Source: Microbacterium gallinarum
GTDB lineage: Bacteria > Actinomycetota > Actinomycetes > Actinomycetales > Microbacteriaceae
DNA: 64,000 nt
Direction of reading: 5' to 3'
Assembly: GCF_014837165.1 (NCBI RefSeq)
Contig: NZ_JACSPM010000001.1
Coordinates: 1,136,304-1,200,303, forward strand
A program made the translations under genes and the position numbers. The notes under the pieces are model-generated. The model worked only from the letters and a program-made list of their open reading frames with translations, did not search any database and was not told the origin of the DNA. Positions 32,379 through 43,085 of this stretch are shown in pieces; positions within the stretch are counted from its first letter, which is position 1; each line of letters begins with the position of its first letter.

Positions 32379-32526
32379 TCGAGACGAAGCCACTCGGCGG
32401 GCCGCGGGTCGCCGATCGAGCGCGCACGCAGCGCTTGTATCTAGATCACGGGCGTGAGGGGGTCTCGACACGGCGCTTCGCGCCTACTCGACCGGCGGGG
32501 GCTCGTGCACCCTGATTCGACCGGCG

Positions 32527-33153
32527 TCAGCGAACGGTGGCGCGAACGACGCGCGAAGGCTCCACGAGAAGACCCTCGCCGACCATCTCAACCCGTGCGT
32601 TGGTCACGCGGAACTTGCGCAACTGCTTCTCGGCGGCCTCGATCTCGTTCGCGGCGCTCGCGCCCTTCAGCAGGATCAACTCACCGCCATCCCGCACCAA
32701 CGGCGCCGTGATCGGCACCAAGGTGCGAAGAGCCGAGACTGCGCGAGCCGTCACGGCATCCAGCACCGGACCGGAGCGCCAGTCCTCGGCGCGTGCGCGA
32801 ACGACCTCGACGTTCTCGAGCCCGAGCTCGCCCACTTGCTCGGTCAACCATGCGACCCGGCGCTCCATGGGCTCGATGAGCACCCACTCGACGTCGGGGC
32901 GCGCGATGGCCAGCACCAGGCCGGGCAGACCTGCGCCCGAACCGACATCACCGACGCGACCGGGGGAGAACAGCGGCGCGATCACGGCGCTGTTGAGAAT
33001 GTGACGGCTCCACAGGCGGGGGAGCTCCAGGGGACCGATCAGCCCGCGCTCTTCGCCGTGCTCGGCCAATGCCGTGGTGAACTGGCGCGCCAGATCAACG
33101 CGGTCGCCGAAGATCTGGGTCGCCGCAGCCGGCTCCTGCTCGAGCTCCGTCAT
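32527..33153 (-). CDS. rsmG: 16S rRNA (guanine527-N7)-methyltransferase
   Basis: A roughly 208-residue RsmG/GidB. PRLWSRHILNSAVIAPLF, then VGDVGSGAGLPGLVLAIARP (SAM motif I), and VEVVRARAEDW, with the late VTARAVSALRTL, are the family signature. It methylates G527 in the 530 loop of 16S rRNA; loss gives low-level streptomycin resistance. The start is ATG 33151-33153 with GAGG five bases upstream; GTG five codons earlier is an alternative. parS site 6 lies just upstream. Confidence 0.94.
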   Translation of the reverse strand: MTELEQEPAAATQIFGDRVDLARQFTTALAEHGEERGLIGPLELPRLWSRHILNSAVIAPLFSPGRVGDVGSGAGLPGLVLAIARPDVEWVLIEPMERRVAWLTEQVGELGLENVEVVRARAEDWRSGPVLDAVTARAVSALRTLVPITAPLVRDGGELILLKGASAANEIEAAEKQLRKFRVTNARVEMVGEGLLVEPSRVVRATVR

Positions 33154-33179
33154 CGATGCCTCATCCACCGCAGTCCCGA

Positions 33180-33195
33180 TGTTTCACGTGAAACG
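33180..33195. other. parS site 6
   Basis: TGTTTCACGTGAAACG in the 50-base gap between jag and rsmG. Confidence 0.93.
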
Positions 33196-33203
33196 CTGCG
33201 GGC

Positions 33204-33722
33204 TCAGCCGCGGCGGATCACCGTGTGACGGTCTGCGCCTTCGCCGTACGACTCCGACACGAACCCGCGCTCCGCGACGATGTCGTGGATCAGCTTGCGC
33301 TCGTAGCTCGACATGGCCGGCAGTGAGGCCTGCGAGGCACCTTCCTCGAGGCGTTCGATCGCGCGGTCGACGAGCGTGGCGAGCTGCGCCTGACGCGTGT
33401 TGCGCGAGCCACCCACGTCGAGGATCAGCCGCGAGAAGCGGCCGGTGCGGTTCTGCACCGCGATACGCGTGATCTCCTGCAGCGCCTGCACCGTGTCGGG
33501 GTCGGCGATCAGCGACACCGAACCGCCCTCCGGCGCCTCGACCGAAACGTACGCGCGGCCGGCACGCACGTCGAGGTCGAGATCTCCGTCGATATCGGCG
33601 ATGTCGAGCAGGCCCTCGAGGAAATCGGCGGCGATGTCGCCTTCCTGCTCGAGCTGCTCCACCGTCGCGGGCTCGCGCTCGGGTGCCGCCTCGGTCGGTG
33701 CGAAGTCGGGCGTGCTGGTCAT
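33204..33722 (-). CDS. jag: RNA-binding protein KhpB/Jag (KH and R3H domains)
   Basis: A 172-residue protein. An acidic N-terminus is followed by a KH-type domain (about 50-105, DLDLDVRAGRAYVSVE through QALQEITRIAVQNRT) and an R3H domain (about 105-170; SSYERKLIHDIVAERGFVSESYG, ending HTVIRRG). The long Jag-N domain of firmicutes is absent. It partners with KhpA in RNA binding and cell-division control in other bacteria. It lies directly after yidC, as is usual. Confidence 0.92.
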   Translation of the reverse strand: MTSTPDFAPTEAAPEREPATVEQLEQEGDIAADFLEGLLDIADIDGDLDLDVRAGRAYVSVEAPEGGSVSLIADPDTVQALQEITRIAVQNRTGRFSRLILDVGGSRNTRQAQLATLVDRAIERLEEGASQASLPAMSSYERKLIHDIVAERGFVSESYGEGADRHTVIRRG

Positions 33723-33770
33723 GGTGTCCTCAGATACGTCGATCGGCGTTGGTCAAGAGAGGGGCAGGCC

Positions 33771-34877
33771 TCAGGAGCCCGCGGCATTCCCGGGGCTGTC
33801 GCTGTCCGAGGGCTTCTGCTGCTTCTGCGCCTGCTTCTTGGCGCGCTGCTTGCTCACCGGCTGCTGGCGCTTCGGGGTTGCGGCGCGCGCACGCTCGGCC
33901 TCTTCGTACAGACGCTTCTGCTCGGCGAGGTACTTCTCCATCGGCACGACCTTGCCGGACGAGTCGATCGCCTTGCCCTTGCGAGCCAGTCGCTCCTCGC
34001 GCTCCTTGGCGGCCTCGGAGCCGGGGGTCGGCATCTCGCGGATGACGAGGAACTGCTGGCCCATCGTCCACAGGTTCGACACGAACCAGTAGATGACGAC
34101 ACCGAGCGGGAAGAAGACGCCCGAAAAGACGAAGGCGAAGGGCAGGACCCAGAGCATGATCTTCTGCATCTGGTAGGCCTGGCCGGTCTTGGCCTCGGGG
34201 GAGAGGTTCTTCGAGATGATCTGCAGCTGCGTGAAGAACTGCGACGCGATCATGAGCACCACGAGCGTCGCGAGGATGGCGATCGCGGCGGTGTTGCCGG
34301 TGTTGACGGCATCGATCAGGGTCTCGTGCAGCGACGCGACGCCGAAGAGCTTCGCGTTGTAGAACTCCTGCGTGAGCTCGGCACTCAGCAGTCCGACACC
34401 GCCGATGCCCGCGTTCGCGTGCTTCGTGACGTCGTTCAGCACGCTGAACAGCGCGAAGAAGATCGGCATCTGGACGAGCAGCGGAAGGCAACTCGAGACG
34501 GGCGTGGTGCCGTGCTTCTTGTACAGCGCCATGGTCTCGCGGCTCATCGCCTCGCGGGAGAGCTGGTCGCGCTTCCCCTTGTACTTCTCCTGAACTTTTC
34601 GCAGTTCAGGGGCGATTTCCATCATCTTGCGCTGGCTCTTGATCTGCTTCACGAACAGCGGAATCAGCGCCGAGCGCACCACGATCACCAGGCCGACGAT
34701 CGACAGCACCCAGGTGATGCCGTCTGCCGGCGGAAGGCCGATCGCGGTGAAGAGCCAGTGCCAGGCGACGAGCACGGCCTCGACCGCCCACTTGAGGGGC
34801 CACAGGATGGTGCCGATCAGGTCGAAGCCACCGTCTGTGGGTGCAGGTGTCGGGGTGGAGGCCAGCAAGAGATCCAT
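33771..34877 (-). CDS. yidC: Membrane protein insertase YidC
   Basis: A 368-residue YidC/Oxa1 insertase of the Gram-positive type without the periplasmic P1 domain. ILWPLKWAVEAVL is the first segment; then RSALIPLFVKQIKSQRKM (with the conserved intramembrane Arg), the C1 cytoplasmic helices (KVQEKYKGKRDQL), PVSSCLPLLVQMPIFFALF, and final segments before a Lys/Gln-rich tail. It inserts and folds membrane proteins with or without SecYEG. No lipobox Cys is evident near the N-terminus. It lies between yidD and jag. Confidence 0.96.
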   Translation of the reverse strand: MDLLLASTPTPAPTDGGFDLIGTILWPLKWAVEAVLVAWHWLFTAIGLPPADGITWVLSIVGLVIVVRSALIPLFVKQIKSQRKMMEIAPELRKVQEKYKGKRDQLSREAMSRETMALYKKHGTTPVSSCLPLLVQMPIFFALFSVLNDVTKHANAGIGGVGLLSAELTQEFYNAKLFGVASLHETLIDAVNTGNTAAIAILATLVVLMIASQFFTQLQIISKNLSPEAKTGQAYQMQKIMLWVLPFAFVFSGVFFPLGVVIYWFVSNLWTMGQQFLVIREMPTPGSEAAKEREERLARKGKAIDSSGKVVPMEKYLAEQKRLYEEAERARAATPKRQQPVSKQRAKKQAQKQQKPSDSDSPGNAAGS

Positions 34878-34885
34878 GCGGAGGA

Positions 34886-35242
34886 TCAGTCCTTTCCAGA
34901 GGGGACTGGCACGACGAACCCGCGAGGGGTCAGCGCGTGCCGGAAGTTCGCGTGCGGCGGGACGTCATCGACGCCGCCCACCGCCCAGGGGTGACAGCGG
35001 GCGAGCCGGGCGGCGGTGAGCGCCGCTCCCTTCATCGCGCCATGCTGCTGAACGGCGCCGACCGCATAGGCAGAGCACGACGGGAAGTACTTGCAGACGT
35101 CGCCGTACGTGTGCGAGATCGTGGCGCGGTAGCCATGCAGCAGCGCGAGAACGGCGTTGCGGGGGAGCAGGGGCACAGCGCGAAGCGAGCCGGAGGCCTC
35201 GAAGTGCGCGTCGCCGAGGGCGTACGCCGGCAGAACGCTCAT
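34886..35242 (-). CDS. yidD: Membrane insertion efficiency factor YidD
   Basis: A 118-residue UPF0161 protein with the signature YRATISHTYGDVCKYFPSCS AYAVGAVQQHG (Cys pair in CKYFPSCS) and LARCHPWAVGG. It is thought to help YidC-dependent insertion. The ATG (35240-35242) overlaps the rnpA stop (ATGA). An N-terminal extension of about 25 residues before YRATIS is longer than in most YidD proteins. Confidence 0.94.
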   Translation of the reverse strand: MSVLPAYALGDAHFEASGSLRAVPLLPRNAVLALLHGYRATISHTYGDVCKYFPSCSAYAVGAVQQHGAMKGAALTAARLARCHPWAVGGVDDVPPHANFRHALTPRGFVVPVPSGKD

Positions 35243-35574
35243 GCCGCCCTCCGGGCCAGGCATCGGGCGACCTCGTCGCGGAGTTCACTGAACGGAGCAG
35301 TCGCCGCACTGGGCAGCGCGCGGATCACGATGTCGTTGCCGTCACGCACGGCGGGCAGCGCCTCCGCGCACAGAGCCTTGAGGCGCCGACGGACGGTGTT
35401 GCGCACGACGGCGCCGCCCACCTGCTTGCTGACGATGAAACCGAACCGCGCCGGGCCATCGGCCACGGCGCTGTTCACGTAGGTCACGGTGTGCGCTCCG
35501 GCACACCGACGGCCCCGACGGACGACGGCCTTGTACTCCGCTCCGCGGGTGAGTCGGTTCGGCCTCGCCAGCAC
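35239..35574 (-). CDS. rnpA: Ribonuclease P protein component
   Basis: A 111-residue Rnp[46 protein letters not shown] (the RNR motif) and the [10 protein letters not shown] end are typical. It helps the RNA component cleave tRNA 5' leaders. GTG at 35572-35574 is chosen; the longer open frame overlaps rpmH and is not credible. Ten bases separate it from rpmH. Confidence 0.94.
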   Translation of the reverse strand: MLARPNRLTRGAEYKAVVRRGRRCAGAHTVTYVNSAVADGPARFGFIVSKQVGGAVVRNTVRRRLKALCAEALPAVRDGNDIVIRALPSAATAPFSELRDEVARCLARRAA

Positions 35575-35584
35575 CGCTCGGGGG

Positions 35585-35722
35585 TCAGGCCGAGAGCTCG
35601 GTGCGGCCCTTGCCGCGACGAGCCGAGAGGATGGCGCGACCGGCGCGGGTGCGCATGCGGGCACGGAAGCCGTGCTTCTTGGCGCGGCGGCGGTTGTTGG
35701 GCTGGAAGGTGCGCTTGCTCAT
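35585..35722 (-). CDS. rpmH: 50S ribosomal protein bL34
   Basis: A 45-residue, very basic L34: it begins [20 protein letters not shown] and ends [19 protein letters not shown]. It is the conserved gene to the left of dnaA and is read away from oriC. The ATG at 35720-35722 is preceded by GTGATCC without a strong ribosome site. Confidence 0.96.
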   Translation of the reverse strand: MSKRTFQPNNRRRAKKHGFRARMRTRAGRAILSARRGKGRTELSA

Positions 35723-36031
35723 GGGATCACTTCCGGATCAGGTGTCACCGGGAGTCTGAGACCGGGGACGCTATGTACAAAGGGACTGCCGCGAGGGCAT
35801 AAGTCAACCGATTTAGGGTACGCCGAGCCGCCTGAGAACTCAAACCGAGGCCGCGGGCCGGCCATTATCCACGGACCGGCACATCGACCCTGGCAACGAC
35901 ACACCCACCCGATCTACAGTGGAGTTTGCTCCGGGGACGCCCGCGAACTAGCGTTGCTCCGGCAGTTATCCACAGGCCCGATGCACTCGTTCCGCGGCCT
36001 CCGGTGGACTCATCAACAACCCGGGGGGGCC
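35723..36031. promoter_or_regulatory. rpmH-dnaA intergenic region with DnaA boxes
   Basis: This 309-base divergent region drives rpmH leftward and dnaA rightward. It contains a perfect DnaA box TTATCCACA (35966-35974) and a near match TTATCCACG (35865-35873), consistent with DnaA autoregulation and with the left arm of oriC. Exact promoter elements are not clear. Confidence 0.75.
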
Positions 36032-37480
36032 ATGACACCGCACGAAATTCCAGATGTTCCCGTCTGGACGACCGTGCTCGATGAGCTCACCCGCGACGAG
36101 CGGATCACCCCGCAGCTCCACGGCTTCCTGAGCCTCGCAGTGCCGCAGGGGGTCATGGGCGGAACGCTCTACCTCGACGTCCCCAACGACCTCACCGCCG
36201 CGCAGTTCACCAAGCGCATGCGCACGCCGATCATGGAGGCGCTCGCCAACGTCGAGCAGGACGACGCTCAGCGCGCCAGCACGTTCCGCGTGGTGGTCAA
36301 CCCCGAACTCGTCGACGCGCACGTCACCGCCCCCATCCCGGTGCAGTCCACCGCGCAGTCGATCTCGCAGCCGACCGCCGCACCGGCGGCCGTCCTGCAC
36401 CCGCAGCGCGAAGAGGCTCCGGATGCCGCATCCGCCGGCTCCCGCAGCGATACGCGCCTCAACCCGAAGTACACCTTCGACAACTTCGTCATCGGTCAGT
36501 CCAACCGCTTCGCGCATGCCGCCGCGGTCGCGGTGGCCGAAGCGCCGGCCAAGGCGTACAACCCGCTGTTCATCTACGGGGACTCCGGCCTCGGCAAGAC
36601 GCACCTCCTGCACGCCATCGGCGAGTACGCGATGAGCCTCTACAGCGGCATCCGCGTCCGCTATGTCTCGAGCGAGGAGTTCACGAACGACTTCATCAAC
36701 TCGATCGCCAACAACCGCGGATCCGCATTCCAGGCGCGGTACCGCGACGTCGACGTCCTGCTGATCGATGACATCCAGTTCCTCCAGGGCCGCGCCGAGA
36801 CCCAGGAAGCGTTCTTCCACACGTTCAACACGCTGCACGACCACGACAAACAGGTCGTGATCACGAGCGATGTGCCGCCGAAGCATCTGACCGGCTTCGA
36901 GGACCGCATGCGCAGCCGGTTCGAGTGGGGCCTCATCACCGATGTGCAGGCGCCCGACCTCGAAACGCGCATCGCCATCCTCCGCAAGAAGGCGCAGTCC
37001 GAGCGCCTCCACATTCCGGACGAGGTGCTCGAGTACATCGCAACGGTGGTCTCGTCGAACATCCGCGAGCTCGAGGGCGCCCTCATCCGCGTCTCCGCGT
37101 TCGCCAGCCTCAACCGGTCGACCCTCGACATGTCGCTCGCCCAGACCGTGCTGCGCGACATCGTCGACCAGGACGACGCGAACGTCATCTCGCCGACTGA
37201 CATCATCACGGCGACCGCACAGTACTTCAAGCTCACCGTCGACGACCTCTACGGCTCCAGCCGTTCGCAGTCGGTCGCGACCGCTCGGCAGATCGCCATG
37301 TACCTGTGCCGTGAGCGCACCAGCCTCTCACTGCCGAAGATCGGCCAGCTGTTCGGAAACCGCGATCACACGACCGTGATGTACGCGTACAAGAAGATCA
37401 GCGACCTCATGAAAGAGCGCCGCTCGATCTACAACCAGGTGTCCGAGATCACCGCCCAGCTGGGCCGCAACGGCCGCTGA
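36032..37480 (+). CDS. dnaA: Chromosomal replication initiator DnaA
   Basis: A 482-residue DnaA. Domain I lies in residues 1-90 ([17 protein letters not shown]), with a Pro/Gln-rich linker to about 140. The AAA+ domain has Walker A GDSGLGKT at 183-190, [12 protein letters not shown], Walker [12 protein letters not shown], and sensor motifs. The C-terminal DNA-binding domain IV ([34 protein letters not shown]) recognises DnaA boxes. ATG at 36032-36034 follows a G-rich stretch serving as ribosome site; the upstream open frame crosses the DnaA boxes and is not coding. Confidence 0.97.
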   Translation: MTPHEIPDVPVWTTVLDELTRDERITPQLHGFLSLAVPQGVMGGTLYLDVPNDLTAAQFTKRMRTPIMEALANVEQDDAQRASTFRVVVNPELVDAHVTAPIPVQSTAQSISQPTAAPAAVLHPQREEAPDAASAGSRSDTRLNPKYTFDNFVIGQSNRFAHAAAVAVAEAPAKAYNPLFIYGDSGLGKTHLLHAIGEYAMSLYSGIRVRYVSSEEFTNDFINSIANNRGSAFQARYRDVDVLLIDDIQFLQGRAETQEAFFHTFNTLHDHDKQVVITSDVPPKHLTGFEDRMRSRFEWGLITDVQAPDLETRIAILRKKAQSERLHIPDEVLEYIATVVSSNIRELEGALIRVSAFASLNRSTLDMSLAQTVLRDIVDQDDANVISPTDIITATAQYFKLTVDDLYGSSRSQSVATARQIAMYLCRERTSLSLPKIGQLFGNRDHTTVMYAYKKISDLMKERRSIYNQVSEITAQLGRNGR

Positions 37481-37909
37481 TCCGTGGTGCGGTCATATGC
37501 CGCAAGAGGTGCTTGACAGCCGGGCTCGGACAGGGCCATTATTCGCGTTCTTCACAGTGTGGAAAACCTGTGGATAACTCCACAAGCCTGCGGAAACGCT
37601 GTGGGCGACGAGTGCAAGCCTGTGGATGAATGTCGGAACGCATCGCGTCGCGCTCGAGCTCTCCCGGACGCCCTCCGCAGCCCCTCCACATCTCACAGAG
37701 ATGTGATTCCCAACTCTCGTCTGGGATCGGCTGAGTTGTCCACAGTTTCCACAGCCGTTAACACCATGACAAGAAGTATTTGAAGAATCCCGGTCCGATC
37801 ACCTTGACGGTGGAAAGACCGGTGGAGGGATGCCGCGTCCCATTCGGGACTGGCATCGTCACGGCCTACCACTAGCATTGGAGGCCCAACCGCAGTCGAG
37901 GGAGCATCC
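37481..37909. other. oriC: Replication origin oriC (dnaA-dnaN intergenic region)
   Basis: The 429-base gap between dnaA and dnaN has clustered DnaA boxes and near matches: TGTGGAAAA 37558-37566, TGTGGATAA 37569-37577 (perfect), TGTGGATGA 37621-37629 and TTGTCCACA 37736-37744. A shorter TTTCCACA lies nearby. Some AT-richer stretches occur around 37755-37790 (TTAACACCATGACAAGAAG), a candidate unwinding element. dnaN is read from the right edge. This is the standard actinobacterial oriC position. Confidence 0.9.
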
Positions 37910-39061
37910 GTGAAGTTCCACGTCAATCGCGATGTGTTCAGCGAAGCCGTGTCATTCGTCGTCAAGCTCCTCCCGCAGCGGAATCCGCAGCCGATCCTCG
38001 CCGGCGTGCTGATCGAGGCATCCGATGAAGGGCTCTCGCTCGCCGCCTTCGACTACGAGGCATCCGCTCGCACGACCATCGAAGCCACAGTCGACGACCC
38101 GGGCACCATCCTCGTCCACGGCCGGCTGCTCTCCGAGATCGCGAGCCGGCTCCCCAACGCTCCGATCCAAGTCGAGGTCGATGACGACGGCGGCATCCTG
38201 CTGACCTGCGGTTCGGCGCGCTTCACGCTCGCATCCATGCCGGTGCAGGAGTACCCCGCGATCCCCGAGGTCACCGGCGACTCCGGTCTCGTCCCGTCCG
38301 AGGACTTCGCGACCGCGATCGCACAGGTCGCCTTCGCGGCGTCGCGCGACGACGTGACCCCGGTCCTCACCGGCGTGCAGCTCGAGGTCTCGGGCACGGG
38401 GCTCAGCCTCGTCGCGACCGACCGTTACCGCGTCGCGCTCCGTGAGATCCCCTGGGACGGCGGCGGAACAGCGTCCGACGAGTCGACCACCGCGCTGGTG
38501 CCGGCGCGCACCCTGACCGAGGTCGGCAAGACCTTCGCGCACGGCGGCGACATCTCGATCGCGTTCTCGGGTTCCGGCGACCGCGAGATCATCGCGTTCA
38601 CCGCAGGCAACAAGACCGTCACTTCGCTGCTGATCAAGGGCAACTTCCCGCCCGTGCGCCGGCTCTTCCCCGAGGCGACCGAGCACCACGCGGTCGTGAA
38701 CACCGCCGAGCTCGCCGAAGCCGTGCGCCGTGTGTCGCTCGTGCTCGATCGGTCCGCACCGCTGCGTTTCACGTTCACGACCGACAGCGTGTCGATGGAT
38801 GCCTCGGGCACCGAGCAGGCGCGGGCGACCGAGTCCGTCGACGCGAACCTGGTCGGCGAGGACGTCACGCTCGGACTGAACCCGCAGTACCTGCTCGAGT
38901 CGCTGAGCGCCGTGAAGAGCGAATTCGTGCGCATCACGTTCACCTCGAGCGACAACGCCAACAAGCTGAGTCCCGTGCTGATCACGCCGCAGACGTCCGT
39001 CGACAAGGCCGGCGCGGACTCGTTCCGCTACCTGCTGCAGCCGAACCTCCTCCTGCGCTGA
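37910..39061 (+). CDS. dnaN: DNA polymerase III beta sliding clamp
   Basis: A 383-residue clamp of three repeated domains, starting MKFHVNRDVFSEAVSFVVKLLPQRNPQPILAGV. It dimerises into a ring that tethers DNA polymerase III and other partners to DNA. The residues at the ends of domains 2-3 (FPPVRRLFPEATEHHAVV and the final SFRYLLQPNLLLR) form the partner-binding groove. GTG at 37910 has GAGGGAG upstream. Normal length. Confidence 0.97.
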   Translation: MKFHVNRDVFSEAVSFVVKLLPQRNPQPILAGVLIEASDEGLSLAAFDYEASARTTIEATVDDPGTILVHGRLLSEIASRLPNAPIQVEVDDDGGILLTCGSARFTLASMPVQEYPAIPEVTGDSGLVPSEDFATAIAQVAFAASRDDVTPVLTGVQLEVSGTGLSLVATDRYRVALREIPWDGGGTASDESTTALVPARTLTEVGKTFAHGGDISIAFSGSGDREIIAFTAGNKTVTSLLIKGNFPPVRRLFPEATEHHAVVNTAELAEAVRRVSLVLDRSAPLRFTFTTDSVSMDASGTEQARATESVDANLVGEDVTLGLNPQYLLESLSAVKSEFVRITFTSSDNANKLSPVLITPQTSVDKAGADSFRYLLQPNLLLR

Positions 39062-39179
39062 TCCACCACCCTTCCTCGCCACGCCTCGACGCGTCGCCAC
39101 CCGCGCAGCGGACCTACACCGCGCAGCGGTGCCGACCCGAACCGACCAGGACGTCGCCGCCGCTCATTAGGCTTGACCG

Positions 39180-40337
39180 GTGATCGTGGAGCAGCTGAGT
39201 CTCGTCGACTTCCGCAACTACGCGGTCGCCGACGTCACGCTCGCACCCGGCCCCAACGTCTTCGTGGGCCGCAACGGTCAGGGCAAGACCAATCTCGCCG
39301 AGGCGATCGGCTTCTTCGCGACGCTCGGCTCGCACCGTGTGTCGAACGACGCACCGATGGTGCGTGATGGCGCGGATGCCGCGATCATCCGCGCCCGCCT
39401 CGCCCACGGCGACCGCCGGGTGCTCCTCGAGGCGCAGCTGAACCGGCAGGGTTCCAACAAGGCCCGGGTCAACGGGGCGCCCGTCAAACCAACCGAACTC
39501 CCGCGCTACGCGCAGGTCGTGCTGTTCGCCCCCGAAGACCTGCAGATCGTCCGAGGTGATCCGTCGGCTCGGCGCCGTTTCGCCGACCAGCTCCTGGTGC
39601 AGCGGGCACCGCGCATGGCCGGTGTGCTCGCGGACTACGAGCGCGTCCTCAAACAGCGCACCGCCCTGCTCAAGTCCGCGAAGGCGCGCGGCATCCGCGG
39701 TGACGCACTCACCACCCTCGACGTGTGGGACGACAAGCTCGTCGCACTCGGGACCGAGCTCATCGAAGCGCGCCTCGGTCTCGCCGCCGATCTCGCCGAA
39801 CCGCTCGCTGCCGCGTACGCCGCGATCGCCGGAGCGGATCACCGTCCCGAGGCTGTCTGGGCACTGTCGGTCGCCGGCGGGGACCCGGAAGAGGGCGCGG
39901 CCGTGCCTGCCGCCGAGGCATCCGGTTCTCGTATCGCGGATCTCTTCCGCCAGGCGCTGGCTGCTCGTCGCACCGCCGAGCTCGAGCGCGGCCTGACGCT
40001 GGTCGGTCCGCATCGTGACGACCTCGTGCTCCGGGTGCGCGGCCTGCCGGTCAAGGGCTACGCATCGCACGGCGAATCGTGGTCGGTCGCGCTCGCGCTG
40101 CGGCTCGCGTCGGCCGAGCTGCTGCGCGCCGAATCACGCCTCGGCGATCCGGTGCTCATCCTCGACGACGTGTTCGCCGAGCTCGACGCCGACCGCCGCG
40201 CGCGTCTTGCGCTGCTTGCCGGCGGGTATGAGCAGGTCGTCGTGACCGCGGCCGTGGAAGAAGACGTCCCGTCGGCGCTGCGCGCGCGGATCGTCCGTGT
40301 CGAGGCGGGCACGATTCTGGAGGCGGCGGATGCCTGA
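39180..40337 (+). CDS. recF: DNA replication/repair protein RecF
   Basis: A 385-residue SMC-like ATPase. LSLVDFRNYAVADVTLAPGPNVFVGRNGQGKTNLAEAIGF gives the Walker A (GRNGQGKTN). The signature SHGESWSVALALRLASAELLR and Walker B DPVLILDDVFAELDADRR are near the C-terminus. It loads RecA at single-strand gaps with RecO and RecR. GTG at 39180. Its end overlaps the DUF721 gene by eight bases. Confidence 0.96.
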   Translation: MIVEQLSLVDFRNYAVADVTLAPGPNVFVGRNGQGKTNLAEAIGFFATLGSHRVSNDAPMVRDGADAAIIRARLAHGDRRVLLEAQLNRQGSNKARVNGAPVKPTELPRYAQVVLFAPEDLQIVRGDPSARRRFADQLLVQRAPRMAGVLADYERVLKQRTALLKSAKARGIRGDALTTLDVWDDKLVALGTELIEARLGLAADLAEPLAAAYAAIAGADHRPEAVWALSVAGGDPEEGAAVPAAEASGSRIADLFRQALAARRTAELERGLTLVGPHRDDLVLRVRGLPVKGYASHGESWSVALALRLASAELLRAESRLGDPVLILDDVFAELDADRRARLALLAGGYEQVVVTAAVEEDVPSALRARIVRVEAGTILEAADA

Positions 40338-40857
40338 TCCCGACGCCCGCGCCGAGGGCGAAGCATCCGCTCCTTCCTCCGCCTCCGTCCCGGAGACGGT
40401 CGCGACCTACCTTCGCCTGCGCGGACTCGAGCCGTCGGCGCGATCCTTCCGCAAGCGCCGGCGACGGGTGGTCGACGACGAGAACGCTCCCTTCACCCCG
40501 GGGCGAGACCCGCGCGGCGTCGGCGACGTCCTGGCCGCGCTCACCCGCGAGGCCGGCTGGGACAAGGAGCTGGCGCGCGAAGACGTGGTGCGGGCGTGGT
40601 CGGACGTCGCCGGCGAAGACACTGCGCGGCATACCCGTCCGGTCGCGTTCTCGGAGGGCACGCTCACCGTCCAGGCGGACTCGACGGCGTGGGCGAAGCA
40701 GCTTCAGCTGATGCGCGCGCACATCCTCTCGGAGATCGTCCGGCGTTTCCCCGAGGCGGGGGTCGACGCGATCCGTTTCATCGGGCCGGACGTCCCCTCC
40801 TGGAAATGGGGTCCCAGAACGATTCCAGGGCGTGGCCCACGCGATACCTACGGATAA
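40330..40857 (+). CDS. DUF721 domain protein
   Basis: A 175-residue protein. A variable acidic/Ser-rich N-terminus (to about residue 45) precedes RDPRGVGDVLAALTREAGWDKELAREDVVRAWSDVAGEDTARHTRPVAF and SEGTLTVQADSTAWAKQLQLMRAHIL, the DUF721 (Zn-ribbon-free, DciA-like) domain. In other bacteria DciA is the helicase operator that loads DnaB, and actinobacterial DUF721 proteins next to recF are often proposed to be the same, which fits the nearby dnaB and dnaA. ATG at 40330 overlaps recF. Confidence 0.88.
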   Translation: MPDPDARAEGEASAPSSASVPETVATYLRLRGLEPSARSFRKRRRRVVDDENAPFTPGRDPRGVGDVLAALTREAGWDKELAREDVVRAWSDVAGEDTARHTRPVAFSEGTLTVQADSTAWAKQLQLMRAHILSEIVRRFPEAGVDAIRFIGPDVPSWKWGPRTIPGRGPRDTYG

Positions 40858-40937
40858 GTGACGGTCGGAGGCGTTTGAGGTGCTTTCAGAGCCTCACAGA
40901 GGCGTGTAACGCTCGTGCCGCCCCCGTGAACCGATAG

Positions 40938-43013
<2,076 letters not shown>

Positions 43014-43085
43014 CGCCTCGCGCGGCGGAAGCGTCCGTCGCGCGCACGCGGAGCGACACGAAACGCATAGAACGAAAGACGAGAG

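Larger units (their letters stand above)
32031..32500. repeat. Tandem array of palindromic repeats carrying parS
   Basis: Four head-to-head pairs of two repeat types fill this gene-free stretch. Type B (GAGTGCGCGCGCAGCGCGTG then TATCGAGATCA) is at 32031, 32131, 32262 and 32415. Type A (TCTCGATACGGCGCTTCGCG then CCTACTCGAC) is at 32081, 32181, 32311 and 32463. Units 2 and 3 each end in GCGATGTTTCACGTGAAACG, i.e. a parS copy, and are offset by 130-131 bases, showing a tandem duplication. No gene is credible here; short open frames are translations of the repeats. Confidence 0.85.

Noticed and set aside
32136..32444. Short open frames through the parS/repeat array
   Set aside because: They translate the repeats themselves (MFHVKR comes from parS) and have no ribosome sites.
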